A stretch of 64,000 nucleotides of DNA from the NCBI RefSeq assembly GCF_040050925.1, contig NZ_CP157390.1, positions 3,658,001-3,722,000 of the forward strand, written 5' to 3'. Below, piece after piece: positions 33,537-41,223 of the stretch. The stretch comes from Leifsonia sp. NPDC080035. Its GTDB lineage: Bacteria; Actinomycetota; Actinomycetes; Actinomycetales; Microbacteriaceae. Made by a program: the position numbers and the translations under genes. How positions within the stretch are numbered: the first letter of the stretch is position 1; the number at the start of each line of letters is the position of its first letter. The notes beneath the pieces are model-generated. The model was not told the DNA's origin. It saw nothing but the letters and a program-made list of their open reading frames with translations, and ran no database searches.

Positions 33537-36206
33537 TCAGTGGGCGGCGGCGTCCCAGTTGGGGCCGCGGCCGATCTGGACGTCGAGCGGGACCCGCAGC
33601 TCGGCGGCGCCGGCCATCCGGGTGCGGACGACCGCCTCCAGCGCGTCCCACTCCCCCGGCGCGACCTCGAAGATGAGTTCGTCGTGCACCTGCAGCAGCA
33701 TCCTCGAGTTGAGCTTCTGGTCGATCAGATCGCCCGCGATACCGAGCATCGCGATCTTCATGATGTCGGCCGCCGAACCCTGGATGGGCGCGTTCAACGC
33801 CTGGCGCTCCGCGTTCTCACGCATCACCCTGTTGGTCGAAGTGAGGTCCGCGAACGGACGACGGCGCCCGAAGATCGTCTCGGTGTAGCCGTCGACGCGC
33901 GCCTGCTCCACGACGTTCCGCAGGTAGTCGCGTACCGCGCCGAAGCGCTCGAAGTAGCCGGTCATCAGCCCACGCGCCTCCGACGTCTCGATGCGGAGCT
34001 GCTTGGACAGGCCGAACGCGCTGAGGCCGTAGGCGAGACCGTAGGACATCGCCTTGACCTTGGTGCGCATGAGCGGGGTCACGTCCTCCGGTTCCACGCC
34101 GAAGACGCGCGCGCCGACAAAACGGTGCAGGTCCTCGCCGGCGTTGAACGCCTCGATGAGCCCCGGGTCCTCGGAGAGGTGCGCCATGATCCGCATCTCG
34201 ATCTGCGAGTAGTCGGCGGTCAGCAGGGTCTCGTAGCCCTCGCCGCTGACGAAGGAGGCGCGGATCTCGCGGCCCTCCTCGGTGCGGATCGGGATGTTCT
34301 GCAGGTTCGGGTCGTTGGACGAGATGCGGCCGGTGCTGGTGCCGGTCTGGTCGTACGTGGTGTGGATGCGGCCGTCGCCGTTCACCGACCGCTCGAGCGT
34401 CTCCACGATCTGCTTGAGCTTGGTCGCGTCCCTGTGCTGCAGCAGCAGGCCGAGGAACGGGTGCGGGCTCTTCTCCTGCAGGTCCGCCAGCGACGCGGCG
34501 TCGGTCGAGAAGCCCGTCTTGGTGGCGCGGGTCTTCGGCATCTGCAGCTCCTCGAAGAGCACCTGCTGCAGCTGCTTCGGCGAGCCGAGGTTGATCTCGT
34601 GGCCGATCTCGGCGTAGGCGCGAGCGGCGAAGTCGTTGGCCTTGTCGGTGAGCTGACTGCGCAGGCGCGCGAGCACCTCGCCGTCGATCGCGACGCCGTT
34701 CAGCTCCATCTCGGCGAGCACGGCGACGAGCGGGAGCTCGATGTCGTCCAGGACGGCGCGGGTGCCGTCGTCCAGGGCGATCGCCTGGCCCTCCGCGACG
34801 CGGCGGATGTACCAGGCCTCGGTCGCCGGGCTCACGGCGTCGTTGATCGGGACGAGCTGGTTGGGGTCCGAGACCGGCAGCGTCTCGCCGAGCACCTCGT
34901 ACACCTGCTCGGCGAGCGACTGCGGCGCCGCCCCCGGACGCACCAGCCACGAGGCGATCCTGGTGTCGAAGGCGAGTCCGTCGACGACGAAGCCCGCGCG
35001 GCTCAGCGCCTTGAACTGCGGCTTCGCGTGGAAGAAGTACTTGGGCGCTGCGCTCGCCAGCCACTCCTCGAGGGCCTCGTAGTCCTTGCGTCCGGCCGTC
35101 CACGGCACGTAGACAGACTCGTCCGCCGATGCCAGCCCGAAGCCCGTGATGCCGGCCGGGCCCGTCTCCAGCTGGACGGCGACGGCCGCGCCGTCGGCGG
35201 AGGCCTTGGTCAGCCAGTTGGCAAGCTCCTCGTCCACGAGCGTGTGCACGGCGGGAGCGCTGACCGCGCCGACGCGGTCGGCTTCCACGGACGCGGCGCC
35301 GTCGAGCATCCCGTCCTCCGCCGCCGTCTTGAGCAACCGGTCGAGCAGGGTCTTGAACTGCAGCCGCGCGAAGATGTCGCGCACCGCGTTCTCGTCGATC
35401 GCGCGGCGCTCGAGGTCGGCGGGGCCGACCGGCAGCTCCACGTCGTCGAGCAGCTTGTTGAGCCGGCGGTTGCGGAGGGCGTTCTCCTTCTGGTCGCGCA
35501 GGTTCTGGCCGACCACGCCCTTGATCTCGTCGGCGTGCGCGACGATCTCCTCCACGGTGCCGTACTGCTGCACCCACTTGACCGCGGTCTTCTCGCCGAC
35601 CTTGTCGATGCCGATCAGGTTGTCGCTGGTCTCGCCGACGAGCGCCGCGATCTCGGGGTACTGGTGCGGCTCGATGCCGTAGCGCTCCCGGACCGCGGCG
35701 GGGTCGTAGACCTTCAGCTCGGAGACGCCGCGGACGTTCGGGTAGAGCAGCGTGACGTCGTCGTTGACGAGCTGGATGGTGTCCCGGTCGCCGGAGACGA
35801 GCAGCACGCGGTAGCCCTGCTCTGCACCCTGCCTGGCGAGCGTCGCGAGGATGTCATCCGCTTCGAAGTCCTCCTTGGCGATGGTGGTGATGTTCATCGC
35901 CTTCAGCGCCTCCTGGAGCAGCGGCACCTGGCCGGCGAACTCGGGAGGCGTCTCGCCGCGGGTGCCCTTGTACTCCGGGTACTCGCGGGTGCGGAAGGAG
36001 TAGCGGGAGATGTCGAACGCCACGGCGATGTGCGTCGGCTTCTGCTGCTGCAGCAGGTTGATGAGCATCGCGATGAAGCCGTGGATGCCGTTGGTGTGCT
36101 GGCCCTCGCGGTTGACGAAACTGTCGACAGGGAGGGCGTAGAAGGCCCGGAAAGCCAGCGAATGGCCGTCGATGATCAGAAGGGTAGGCTTTTCGGAGTC
36201 TGACAC
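33537..36206 (-). CDS. polA: DNA polymerase I
   Basis: DNA polymerase I fills repair gaps and processes Okazaki fragments. The 889-residue protein has an N-terminal 5' nuclease domain (LLIIDGHSLAFRAFYAL, DDILATLARQGAEQ, SGDRDTIQLV). It also has the family A polymerase domain: motif A LLTADYSQIEMRIMAHLS, the O-helix RTKVKAMSYGLAYG and motif C LLQVHDELIFEV. The central 3'-5' exonuclease region lacks the DxE metal ligands (VAVQLETG where E. coli has DTET), so proofreading should be absent, as in other actinobacteria. The start is GTG at 36206, 6 nt after TAGGCT. Confidence 0.97.
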   Translation of the reverse strand: MSDSEKPTLLIIDGHSLAFRAFYALPVDSFVNREGQHTNGIHGFIAMLINLLQQQKPTHIAVAFDISRYSFRTREYPEYKGTRGETPPEFAGQVPLLQEALKAMNITTIAKEDFEADDILATLARQGAEQGYRVLLVSGDRDTIQLVNDDVTLLYPNVRGVSELKVYDPAAVRERYGIEPHQYPEIAALVGETSDNLIGIDKVGEKTAVKWVQQYGTVEEIVAHADEIKGVVGQNLRDQKENALRNRRLNKLLDDVELPVGPADLERRAIDENAVRDIFARLQFKTLLDRLLKTAAEDGMLDGAASVEADRVGAVSAPAVHTLVDEELANWLTKASADGAAVAVQLETGPAGITGFGLASADESVYVPWTAGRKDYEALEEWLASAAPKYFFHAKPQFKALSRAGFVVDGLAFDTRIASWLVRPGAAPQSLAEQVYEVLGETLPVSDPNQLVPINDAVSPATEAWYIRRVAEGQAIALDDGTRAVLDDIELPLVAVLAEMELNGVAIDGEVLARLRSQLTDKANDFAARAYAEIGHEINLGSPKQLQQVLFEELQMPKTRATKTGFSTDAASLADLQEKSPHPFLGLLLQHRDATKLKQIVETLERSVNGDGRIHTTYDQTGTSTGRISSNDPNLQNIPIRTEEGREIRASFVSGEGYETLLTADYSQIEMRIMAHLSEDPGLIEAFNAGEDLHRFVGARVFGVEPEDVTPLMRTKVKAMSYGLAYGLSAFGLSKQLRIETSEARGLMTGYFERFGAVRDYLRNVVEQARVDGYTETIFGRRRPFADLTSTNRVMRENAERQALNAPIQGSAADIMKIAMLGIAGDLIDQKLNSRMLLQVHDELIFEVAPGEWDALEAVVRTRMAGAAELRVPLDVQIGRGPNWDAAAH

Positions 36207-36212
36207 CAGGAC

Positions 36213-36218
36213 AGCCTA
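36213..36218 (-). promoter_or_regulatory. -10 element of polA, leaderless
   Basis: Minus strand TAGGCT followed by 6 nt and GTG. Confidence 0.55.
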
Positions 36219-36272
36219 CAAGCCGCCGGTGACACTGCAGACGGGACCGACGACGGTGACGAAAGGGTTCGG

Positions 36273-36677
36273 ATGACCGAGGACGCGCTCGCGTACGTGC
36301 AGCAGAGGGGGCTCGGCGCACTGGCCGAGAAGATGGGCATCGAGATCGTCGAGTTCACCGTCGAACGAGCGGTCGCCCGGATGCCCGTCGAGGGCAACAC
36401 GCAGCCCGCCGACCTCCTGCACGGCGGCGCGTACGTCGTCCTCGGCGAGTCGCTCGGCTCGATGTCGGCGAACCTCTACGCGGGCGAGGGACGCCTCGCG
36501 GTCGGCATCGAGATCAACGCCTCGCACACGCGCTCCGCGACCAGCGGCTACGTGACCGGCGTCTGCACGCCCATCCACCTCGGCCGTACGCTGACGACGC
36601 ACGAGATCGCGGTGACGGACGACCGCGGCCGGCGCTGCTCCACGATCCGCATCACAAACCTGATCAAGGACCTGTGA
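36273..36677 (+). CDS. PaaI-type hotdog-fold thioesterase
   Basis: A 134-residue hotdog protein of the PaaI/YbdB thioesterase group, which hydrolyses acyl- or aryl-CoA esters. The family helix and catalytic region is QPADLLHGGAYVVLGESLGSM (HGG with a downstream Glu), and SHTRSATSGYVTGVCTPIHLGRT forms the later strand pair. The ATG at 36273 has AAAGGG 5 nt upstream. It is divergent from polA. The substrate is not evident; menaquinone (DHNA-CoA) or phenylacetate-type thioesters are family possibilities. Confidence 0.9.
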   Translation: MTEDALAYVQQRGLGALAEKMGIEIVEFTVERAVARMPVEGNTQPADLLHGGAYVVLGESLGSMSANLYAGEGRLAVGIEINASHTRSATSGYVTGVCTPIHLGRTLTTHEIAVTDDRGRRCSTIRITNLIKDL

Positions 36678-36690
36678 GGCGCTGCCCCAA

Positions 36691-36745
36691 CCGTGATTCG
36701 TCACGGATGGTCGGCATTCGTCACGAACGGCGACCGTTCGCGACG
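36691..36745. repeat. Three 20-bp-phased repeats forming a hairpin array
   Basis: ATTCGTCACG occurs at 36696-36705 and 36716-36725, and the variant GTTCGCGACG at 36736-36745, exactly 20 bp apart. The first copy sits in a perfect hairpin CCGTGA-TTCG-TCACGG (36691-36706). The second and third pair as CGTCACGAACGG / CCGTTCGCGACG around CGA (36719-36745). It lies between convergent genes, so a bidirectional terminator is the simplest reading. Confidence 0.75.
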
Positions 36746-36764
36746 AATCGCGGGCCCGTGGGGC

Positions 36765-37370
36765 CTACTTCTTGGGCGCGAGCTGCTCGATGATCGCCTG
36801 AGCGACGTCGTGCATGGTGAGGCGGCGATCCATCGACGCCTTCTGGATCCAGCGGAACGCCTCCGGCTCGGACAGGCCCATCTTCTCGTTGAGGAGGCCC
36901 TTCGCGCGGTCGACCAGCTTGCGGGTCTCGAAGCGCTGGACCATGTCGCCGACCTCGGCCTCGAGGGCGATGATCTGCTGGTAGCGGGCAAGGGCGATCT
37001 CGATCGCCGGCAGCAGGTCGTTCGGGGTGAACGGCTTGACCACGTAGGCCAGGGCGCCGGCCTCGGTCGCGCGCTCGACGAGCTCCTTCTGGCTGAAGGC
37101 GGTCAGCAGCACGACCGGAGCGATGTGGTTCTTGGAGAGCCGCTCGGCGGCGGAGATGCCATCCAGCTGCGGCATCTTGACGTCCATGATCACCAGGTCG
37201 GGGCGCAGCTCGGTCGCGAGCGCGACGGCGGTCTCGCCGTCGCCGGCCTCGCCGACGACCTCGAAACCGTTGTCACGCAGGATCTCGACGATGTCGAGAC
37301 GGATGAGCGACTCATCCTCTGCGACGACGACGCGGCGGGGTGCGGTGGGGGTGGTTTCCTGGTCAGTCAC
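36765..37370 (-). CDS. ANTAR-domain response regulator (AmiR/NasT, PdtaR-like)
   Basis: A 201-residue RNA-binding antiterminator of the PdtaR type. The receiver domain has E18-D19, phosphoacceptor D63 in VIMDVKMPQ and the lysine in VVKPFTP. A coiled-coil linker and a C-terminal ANTAR domain (LVDRAKGLLNEKMGLSEPEAFRWIQ) follow. ANTAR proteins bind paired hairpins in leader RNAs. I chose GTG at 37370 because TAGGCT lies exactly 7 nt upstream; TTG at 37376 would be only 1 nt from it. The partner kinase is not in the window. It is convergent with the thioesterase and divergent from tRNA-Leu. Confidence 0.94.
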   Translation of the reverse strand: MTDQETTPTAPRRVVVAEDESLIRLDIVEILRDNGFEVVGEAGDGETAVALATELRPDLVIMDVKMPQLDGISAAERLSKNHIAPVVLLTAFSQKELVERATEAGALAYVVKPFTPNDLLPAIEIALARYQQIIALEAEVGDMVQRFETRKLVDRAKGLLNEKMGLSEPEAFRWIQKASMDRRLTMHDVAQAIIEQLAPKK

Positions 37371-37377
37371 GGACAAA

Positions 37378-37383
37378 AGCCTA
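37378..37383 (-). promoter_or_regulatory. -10 element of the ANTAR regulator, leaderless
   Basis: Minus strand TAGGCT followed by 7 nt and GTG. It is packed against the divergent tRNA promoter. Confidence 0.55.
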
Positions 37384-37386
37384 CGG

Positions 37387-37392
37387 TATTGT
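37387..37392 (+). promoter_or_regulatory. Likely -10 element of tRNA-Leu
   Basis: TATTGT, 16 nt before the mature tRNA 5' end; TACGGT at 37382-37387 is an overlapping alternative. Confidence 0.4.
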
Positions 37393-37408
37393 TCCAGTGT
37401 TGTTGTGC

Positions 37409-37491
37409 GCCGCTGTGGCGGAATGGCAGACGCGGAGCACTCAAAATGCTTTGTCCGAAAGGGCGTGTGGGTTCGAGTCCCACCAGCGGCA
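37409..37491 (+). tRNA. tRNA-Leu (anticodon CAA)
   Basis: An 83-nt class II tRNA. Acceptor arms GCCGCTG (37409-37415) and CAGCGGC (37484-37490) pair fully, with discriminator A at 37491. The anticodon stem-loop reads GAGCA-CTCAAAA-TGCTT, giving anticodon CAA, which reads UUG. A long variable arm (GTCCGAAAGGGC) and the T arm GTGGG-TTCGAGT-CCCAC follow. The 3' CCA is not encoded. UUG is a rare sense codon in this GC-rich sequence. Confidence 0.96.
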
Positions 37492-37526
37492 CAACCCCGA
37501 TCCGGCCGGTCTAAGCCGTCCCCGGC

Positions 37527-38753
37527 TCACGAATCGGCGACGGGCAGCTCGACGGTGACGCTCGCACCGCCTCCCGGCCCCGTGTTGCCGGCGTGCACTG
37601 CGCCGCCGTGCCTCGCCGCCACTTCGGCGACGAGGGCGAGTCCGAGGCCGTAATGCCGGGACACCGCTGCGGGCGCCTCACCCGACCGCGTGGAGGCGAA
37701 CCGCTCGAAGGCGGTGCCCGGGTCGTCCTGGGGGAAGCCGGCGCCGTCGTCCGCGACGACGAGCAGGGCGCACCGCCCCGCGCGCCGCACCTGGACGGTC
37801 ACCAGGGACGCGGCATGGTCTGTCGCATTGTCGAGCAGGGCGATCACGAGCCTGCGCAGCGACACCGCCGCACCGGAGACGACGACCGGTCCCGGCACGT
37901 CCACGCGCACCTCGACACCGCGCTCCTCCGATTTGGGCGCCACCGAGCGCACGGCCGCCGCCGCCAGCTCGGCGAGGTCGACCGGCTCGCGCGCGGCCGT
38001 CTCGCCCGGATCCGCCGCGAGCAGCAGGTCGGCGACGATCTCCGTCAGCGCGCGCGAGTCGTCCACGATCTCGCCCACCCCGGCGACCACCGCCGGGTCG
38101 TCGTGCTCGGTCAGCCGCCTCCGCACGAGCTGCGCGCGCGTGCTCAGCAGCGTCAGCGGCGTGCGCAGCTCGTGACCGGCGTCGGCGACGAACCGGCGCT
38201 GCATCCGCAGCGCGTCCGCGAGCGGCCGCATCGCCCTCCGCGCCATCAGCACGCTGATCCCGGCCGCGGCGAGCGCCGCGATCACTCCGGAGACGATGAG
38301 CGCGGTGGCGAGCCGGGCGAGCTCCTCCTGCTGCTCCCTCAGCGGGTAGGCGACCTGGATCCAGTGGTCGCCCTGCCGGGTCGTGCGGACGAGGTAGTCC
38401 TGGCCGTCCGCCGTGACGGTCCGCTCGTCCGGCTGCCCGCTCGCACGGACCGCCTCGAACGCCGCCTCGAGCGGCAGCCCGTCCGGGATGTCCGGCGAGG
38501 ACAGGGTGCCGCGGCCGCCGGTGATGGTGACGAACATCCCCGGCGGTGCGTCGTGCGGGGAGTCGATGCGGGACGTGTCGTCCACAGCGCGCCGGGCCGC
38601 TTCGGCCTGCGACCCGGCGACGATCGCGTACACGACGCCGCCGAGCGCGGCGAACAGCACCAGGATGAGCACACCGAACTGCACGGCGAGCCGCGTGGAG
38701 GCACGGCGCAGCTCCCGGTCGCCTCCACGGCCGTCCGCGCCTCGCGCGCTCAC
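37527..38753 (-). CDS. Sensor histidine kinase (OmpR-type system)
   Basis: A 408-residue classical sensor kinase. It has a cytoplasmic N terminus, helix 1 (about residues 24-46), an extracytoplasmic sensor region of about 100 residues, helix 2 (about 150-172), a HisKA box with DAGHELRTPLTLLSTRAQL, and a HATPase domain (LLDNATDH, VVADDGAGFP, HYGLGLALV). The GTG start overlaps the regulator stop (GTGA). It is the last gene of FBP protein-regulator-kinase. The stimulus is unknown. Confidence 0.93.
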   Translation of the reverse strand: MSARGADGRGGDRELRRASTRLAVQFGVLILVLFAALGGVVYAIVAGSQAEAARRAVDDTSRIDSPHDAPPGMFVTITGGRGTLSSPDIPDGLPLEAAFEAVRASGQPDERTVTADGQDYLVRTTRQGDHWIQVAYPLREQQEELARLATALIVSGVIAALAAAGISVLMARRAMRPLADALRMQRRFVADAGHELRTPLTLLSTRAQLVRRRLTEHDDPAVVAGVGEIVDDSRALTEIVADLLLAADPGETAAREPVDLAELAAAAVRSVAPKSEERGVEVRVDVPGPVVVSGAAVSLRRLVIALLDNATDHAASLVTVQVRRAGRCALLVVADDGAGFPQDDPGTAFERFASTRSGEAPAAVSRHYGLGLALVAEVAARHGGAVHAGNTGPGGGASVTVELPVADS

Positions 38754-39418
38754 GACCCGCGTCCCAGCCGGTAGCCGACTCCGCGCACCGTATCCACCGC
38801 GCCCCTGCCGAGCTTCCGGCGCAGGTGGTGCACGTACGTGTCGACCACGCCCGGGTCGTCCGCCGCGGCGAACACCGTCGCCAGCAGGTCGTCGCGGGAG
38901 AACACCTGCTCGGGGCGCCGGGCGAGGCGTTCGAGGAGCGCGGACTCGCGCTCGGACAGCGGGATGTCGGCGCCGCCGTCCAGCGTGACCGTCCGCCCGT
39001 CCGCGTCGAGGCGCCCGCCGGGGAAGCGCACGACCGGCACCGTGGCGCTGAGCCGCCTGCGCAGCACCCGCAGCCGAGCCAGCAGCTCGTCGATGTCGAA
39101 CGGCTTGACCAGGTAGTCCTCCGCCCCGCCGTCCAGCCCCTCGACCCGGTCGGTCGCCGTGCCGAGGGCGGAGAGGATCAGGACCGGGGTGAGCACGCCG
39201 GCGTCCCGCCAGCCCGAGAGCACGCCCATCCCGTCGACCACCGGGAGGCCGCGATCGAGCACGGCGACGTCGAACGCCTCGGTCAGGCCGAGGTGCAGCC
39301 CGCGCTGGCCGTCGTGCGCGGTGACGACGTCATAGCCCTCGGAGCCGAGCAGCTCGCCGAGCATCGCGGCGAGGCGCGGGTCGTCCTCGACCACCAGGAT
39401 GCGCGGGCGCGACTCCAC
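38750..39418 (-). CDS. OmpR/PhoB-type response regulator
   Basis: A 222-residue response regulator. The receiver domain has E11-D12-D13, phosphoacceptor D55 in VAVLDRGLPVVDG and the lysine in EDYLVKPFD. The C-terminal winged helix-turn-helix shows LSERESALLERLARRPEQVFSR's family pattern and VDTYVHHLRRKLG before the terminal VRGVGYRLG. I chose GTG at 39418; the longer open frame runs back through the FBP gene in another frame. It is 11 nt after the FBP gene and overlaps the kinase. Confidence 0.92.
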   Translation of the reverse strand: MESRPRILVVEDDPRLAAMLGELLGSEGYDVVTAHDGQRGLHLGLTEAFDVAVLDRGLPVVDGMGVLSGWRDAGVLTPVLILSALGTATDRVEGLDGGAEDYLVKPFDIDELLARLRVLRRRLSATVPVVRFPGGRLDADGRTVTLDGGADIPLSERESALLERLARRPEQVFSRDDLLATVFAAADDPGVVDTYVHHLRRKLGRGAVDTVRGVGYRLGRGS

Positions 39419-39429
39419 ACCCTGGCCGC

Positions 39430-39930
39430 TCAGATCCGGGCGCCGACGACGGTCGCGGCGAAGCGTCCGGCCCGCTCGGCGAGGCCGGCGATGCGGTCCT
39501 CCACCACCCGGTCCGGGTCGAAGCCGACGTACTGCGGCGGCGGGGTGCGCCGCACGTTCTCGCTGCACTCGAAGCCGCCGCAGACCAGCGTCCCGACGGT
39601 GTCGCCGTTGCGGCCGGCCTGGCCGGCCCTGCGCGCCGACCAGAAGTAGACGTCGCGGGTGAAGTGCACGTCCTGGCACCAGCCGCACATGGACGGCGCG
39701 TGCGAGCGCATCGACGCCTCCGACGCCTTCAGCACGATCCCGACGGGTCCGTCCGCGGTCGGCACGACGACGTAGCCGCGCTGCGGAAGGCGCGGATCGC
39801 GCCAGCCGAGGTACTCGCGGCGCGACCAGTCCACCTCGTGCATCCCAGGCGGCAGCGGCAGCTCCTCCGCGTCGGCGCGGGAGCAGTTGACGAACGACTC
39901 GCGAATCTGCTGCGGGGTCAGGCTCTCCAT
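39430..39930 (-). CDS. FBP-domain (FusB-like) treble-clef zinc-finger protein
   Basis: A 166-residue protein matching the FBP domain, related to the C-terminal part of FusB-type proteins that bind elongation factor G. The zinc-binding pairs are MCGWCQDVH near residue 88 and LVCGGFECSENVR near residue 125. The N-terminal helix reads SLTPQQIRESFVNCS. The ATG at 39930 has a full GGGAGGAGG about 6 nt upstream, which decides it over the ATG at 39951. It heads an operon with the OmpR-type regulator and kinase and is divergent from thioredoxin. A translation or ribosome-rescue role is inferred from family. Confidence 0.85.
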   Translation of the reverse strand: MESLTPQQIRESFVNCSRADAEELPLPPGMHEVDWSRREYLGWRDPRLPQRGYVVVPTADGPVGIVLKASEASMRSHAPSMCGWCQDVHFTRDVYFWSARRAGQAGRNGDTVGTLVCGGFECSENVRRTPPPQYVGFDPDRVVEDRIAGLAERAGRFAATVVGARI

Positions 39931-39965
39931 GTGCACCTCCTCCCGTCCCATGCTCGCACAGGTTC

Positions 39966-39997
39966 TTGACCTTGCCTCCGGGGTCAGGGCTTACGGT
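39966..39997 (+). promoter_or_regulatory. MerR-type long-spacer promoter of thioredoxin, leaderless
   Basis: -35 TTGACC (39966-39971) and -10 TACGGT (39992-39997) are 20 bp apart, the overlong spacer typical of MerR-activated promoters. The spacer holds an imperfect dyad CCTTGCC/GGTCAGG centred near 39979. Only 6 nt separate the -10 from the ATG, so transcription should begin at the start codon. No MerR gene is in the window. Confidence 0.6.
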
Positions 39998-40003
39998 TCC
40001 GGC

Positions 40004-40333
40004 ATGAACACTCTCGACAGCGTCACCGACGCCAGCTTCGCCACCGACGTCCTCGCCGCCCCCGGCACCACCCTCGTGGAGTTCTGGGCGCCTTGGTGCG
40101 GACCGTGCCGCGCCCTCTCCCCCATCCTGGAGTCGATCGCAGGTGAGCACGCCGATTGCATCCGCATCGTCAAGATCAACGCCGACGAAAACCCGCGCAG
40201 CTCGGCCGAGTACAAGGCTCTGGCGCTGCCGGTGATGAAGGTGTTCCGCGACGGGGAGGTCGTGAAGACCATCGTCGGCGCCAAGCCGAAGCCGGCGCTG
40301 GAGTTCGAGCTGGCGCCGTACCTTCAGCCGTGA
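40004..40333 (+). CDS. Thioredoxin
   Basis: A 109-residue cytoplasmic thioredoxin. The active site is WCGPC with C32 and C35, the cis-proline loop ALALPVMKVF follows, and the C-terminal helix is present. It lacks a signal peptide. One extra cysteine (EHADCIRIV) lies between. A MerR-type promoter points to induction by redox stress, thiol-active compounds or metals. It is a stand-alone gene with no trxB nearby, so it may be a secondary stress thioredoxin rather than the main TrxA. Confidence 0.93.
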   Translation: MNTLDSVTDASFATDVLAAPGTTLVEFWAPWCGPCRALSPILESIAGEHADCIRIVKINADENPRSSAEYKALALPVMKVFRDGEVVKTIVGAKPKPALEFELAPYLQP

Positions 40334-40349
40334 GCGCCGCGCGCGGCGC
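40334..40349. terminator. Perfect 16-bp palindrome between convergent genes
   Basis: GCGCCGCG followed at once by CGCGGCGC fills nearly the whole 18-nt gap between the thioredoxin and MBL stop codons. It can form a stem for both transcripts but has no loop or T-run, so terminator activity is uncertain. Confidence 0.5.
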
Positions 40350-40351
40350 GG

Positions 40352-41176
40352 TCAGGTGAGGTGGTCGAAGGCCCCGCTCACCCAGCCGATGTAGCGCTCG
40401 GCCGAGCGGAGGACGGCGCCGCGGGCGTCCTCGGGGATCACGTTGCCGAGGTTGCCGTACATCCGCTCGAAGGGATGCTCGCAGACGCGGTCGGCGACCC
40501 GCCTGACCACCGCCGCCGACAGCGGGATGTCGTTCGGGAAGCTGCGCTGGAACGTCACCCAGCGCTGCGACGGACCGGGGAAGACGGTGTCGCCGCTCAG
40601 CACGACGCCGCGGTCCCAGTGCACGACGGCGCTGCCGGGGAAGTGACCGCCGATGGTCCGCAGCATCACCCCGGGGAGCACCTCCTCCTCGCCGCTCCAG
40701 GTGCGGATCGCCGGGCTCTCGCGCTGCACCCAGTGCCGGTCGGCCTCGTTGACAAGCACCGGAGGGTCGCCGAGCATGCGCGACCAGCTGGTCTGGGCGC
40801 CGAACATGTGCGGGTGGCTCGTGGCGATCACGGCGACGCCGCCGAGATCCTGCACGGCGGTCGCCGCCGCCTCGTCCACGTAGCCGGTCGGGTCCCAGAG
40901 CAGGTTGCCCTCCGGGGTGCGCAGCAGCATCGCGCGCTGGCCGATGCCGACCTTGGGGACGCTGCTCAGACCGTACAGGTCGGGCTCCAGCTCGGTGATG
41001 ACGACGTGCTCGCCCTCGCGCTGCAACCGCTGCAGCGTCGTCCACACCTGCCCGGTCGGCGGGACGTACTGCCGTTCGTCCTCGCAGATCGGGCAGGACG
41101 CCGGCGGCTCCTCGCCGTTCGGGGTCTCGACCGGTGTCGTCTCCACAGCGCAGGTCGCGCACAGCCAATCCGCCAT
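40352..41176 (-). CDS. MBL-fold hydrolase with N-terminal zinc ribbon
   Basis: A 274-residue protein. The first 35 residues form a rubredoxin-like zinc ribbon (WLCATCAVE ... SCPICEDE). The rest is a metallo-beta-lactamase fold with a lineage-specific first metal motif (SHPHMFGA rather than HxHxDH), then GHFPGSAVVHW and the aspartate strand LSGDTVFPG. The incomplete HxHxDH means the second metal site may be altered. The substrate is unknown. TAGAGT lies 6 nt before the ATG; the gene is divergent from the alpha/beta hydrolase. Confidence 0.85.
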   Translation of the reverse strand: MADWLCATCAVETTPVETPNGEEPPASCPICEDERQYVPPTGQVWTTLQRLQREGEHVVITELEPDLYGLSSVPKVGIGQRAMLLRTPEGNLLWDPTGYVDEAAATAVQDLGGVAVIATSHPHMFGAQTSWSRMLGDPPVLVNEADRHWVQRESPAIRTWSGEEEVLPGVMLRTIGGHFPGSAVVHWDRGVVLSGDTVFPGPSQRWVTFQRSFPNDIPLSAAVVRRVADRVCEHPFERMYGNLGNVIPEDARGAVLRSAERYIGWVSGAFDHLT

Positions 41177-41182
41177 GCCGCG

Positions 41183-41188
41183 ACTCTA
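41183..41188 (-). promoter_or_regulatory. -10 element of the MBL gene, leaderless
   Basis: Minus strand TAGAGT followed by 6 nt and ATG; it is divergent from the promoter at 41211-41216. Confidence 0.55.
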
Positions 41189-41210
41189 GCCGTGCGACCC
41201 CGCGACCCAA

Positions 41211-41216
41211 TACCCT
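41211..41216 (+). promoter_or_regulatory. -10 element of the alpha/beta hydrolase gene, leaderless
   Basis: TACCCT followed by 7 nt and ATG, with no ribosome site. Confidence 0.55.
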
Positions 41217-41223
41217 CTGCGGC

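Noticed and set aside
37409..37560. tRNA-Leu as an attachment site of an integrated element
   Set aside because: No integrase follows and I found no second copy of the tRNA 3' end in the window. Kept only as a hypothesis about a variable block.
39931..39951. ATG at 39951 as start of the FBP-domain gene
   Set aside because: The purine-rich GGGAGGAGG lies between it and ATG 39930, which is correctly spaced.
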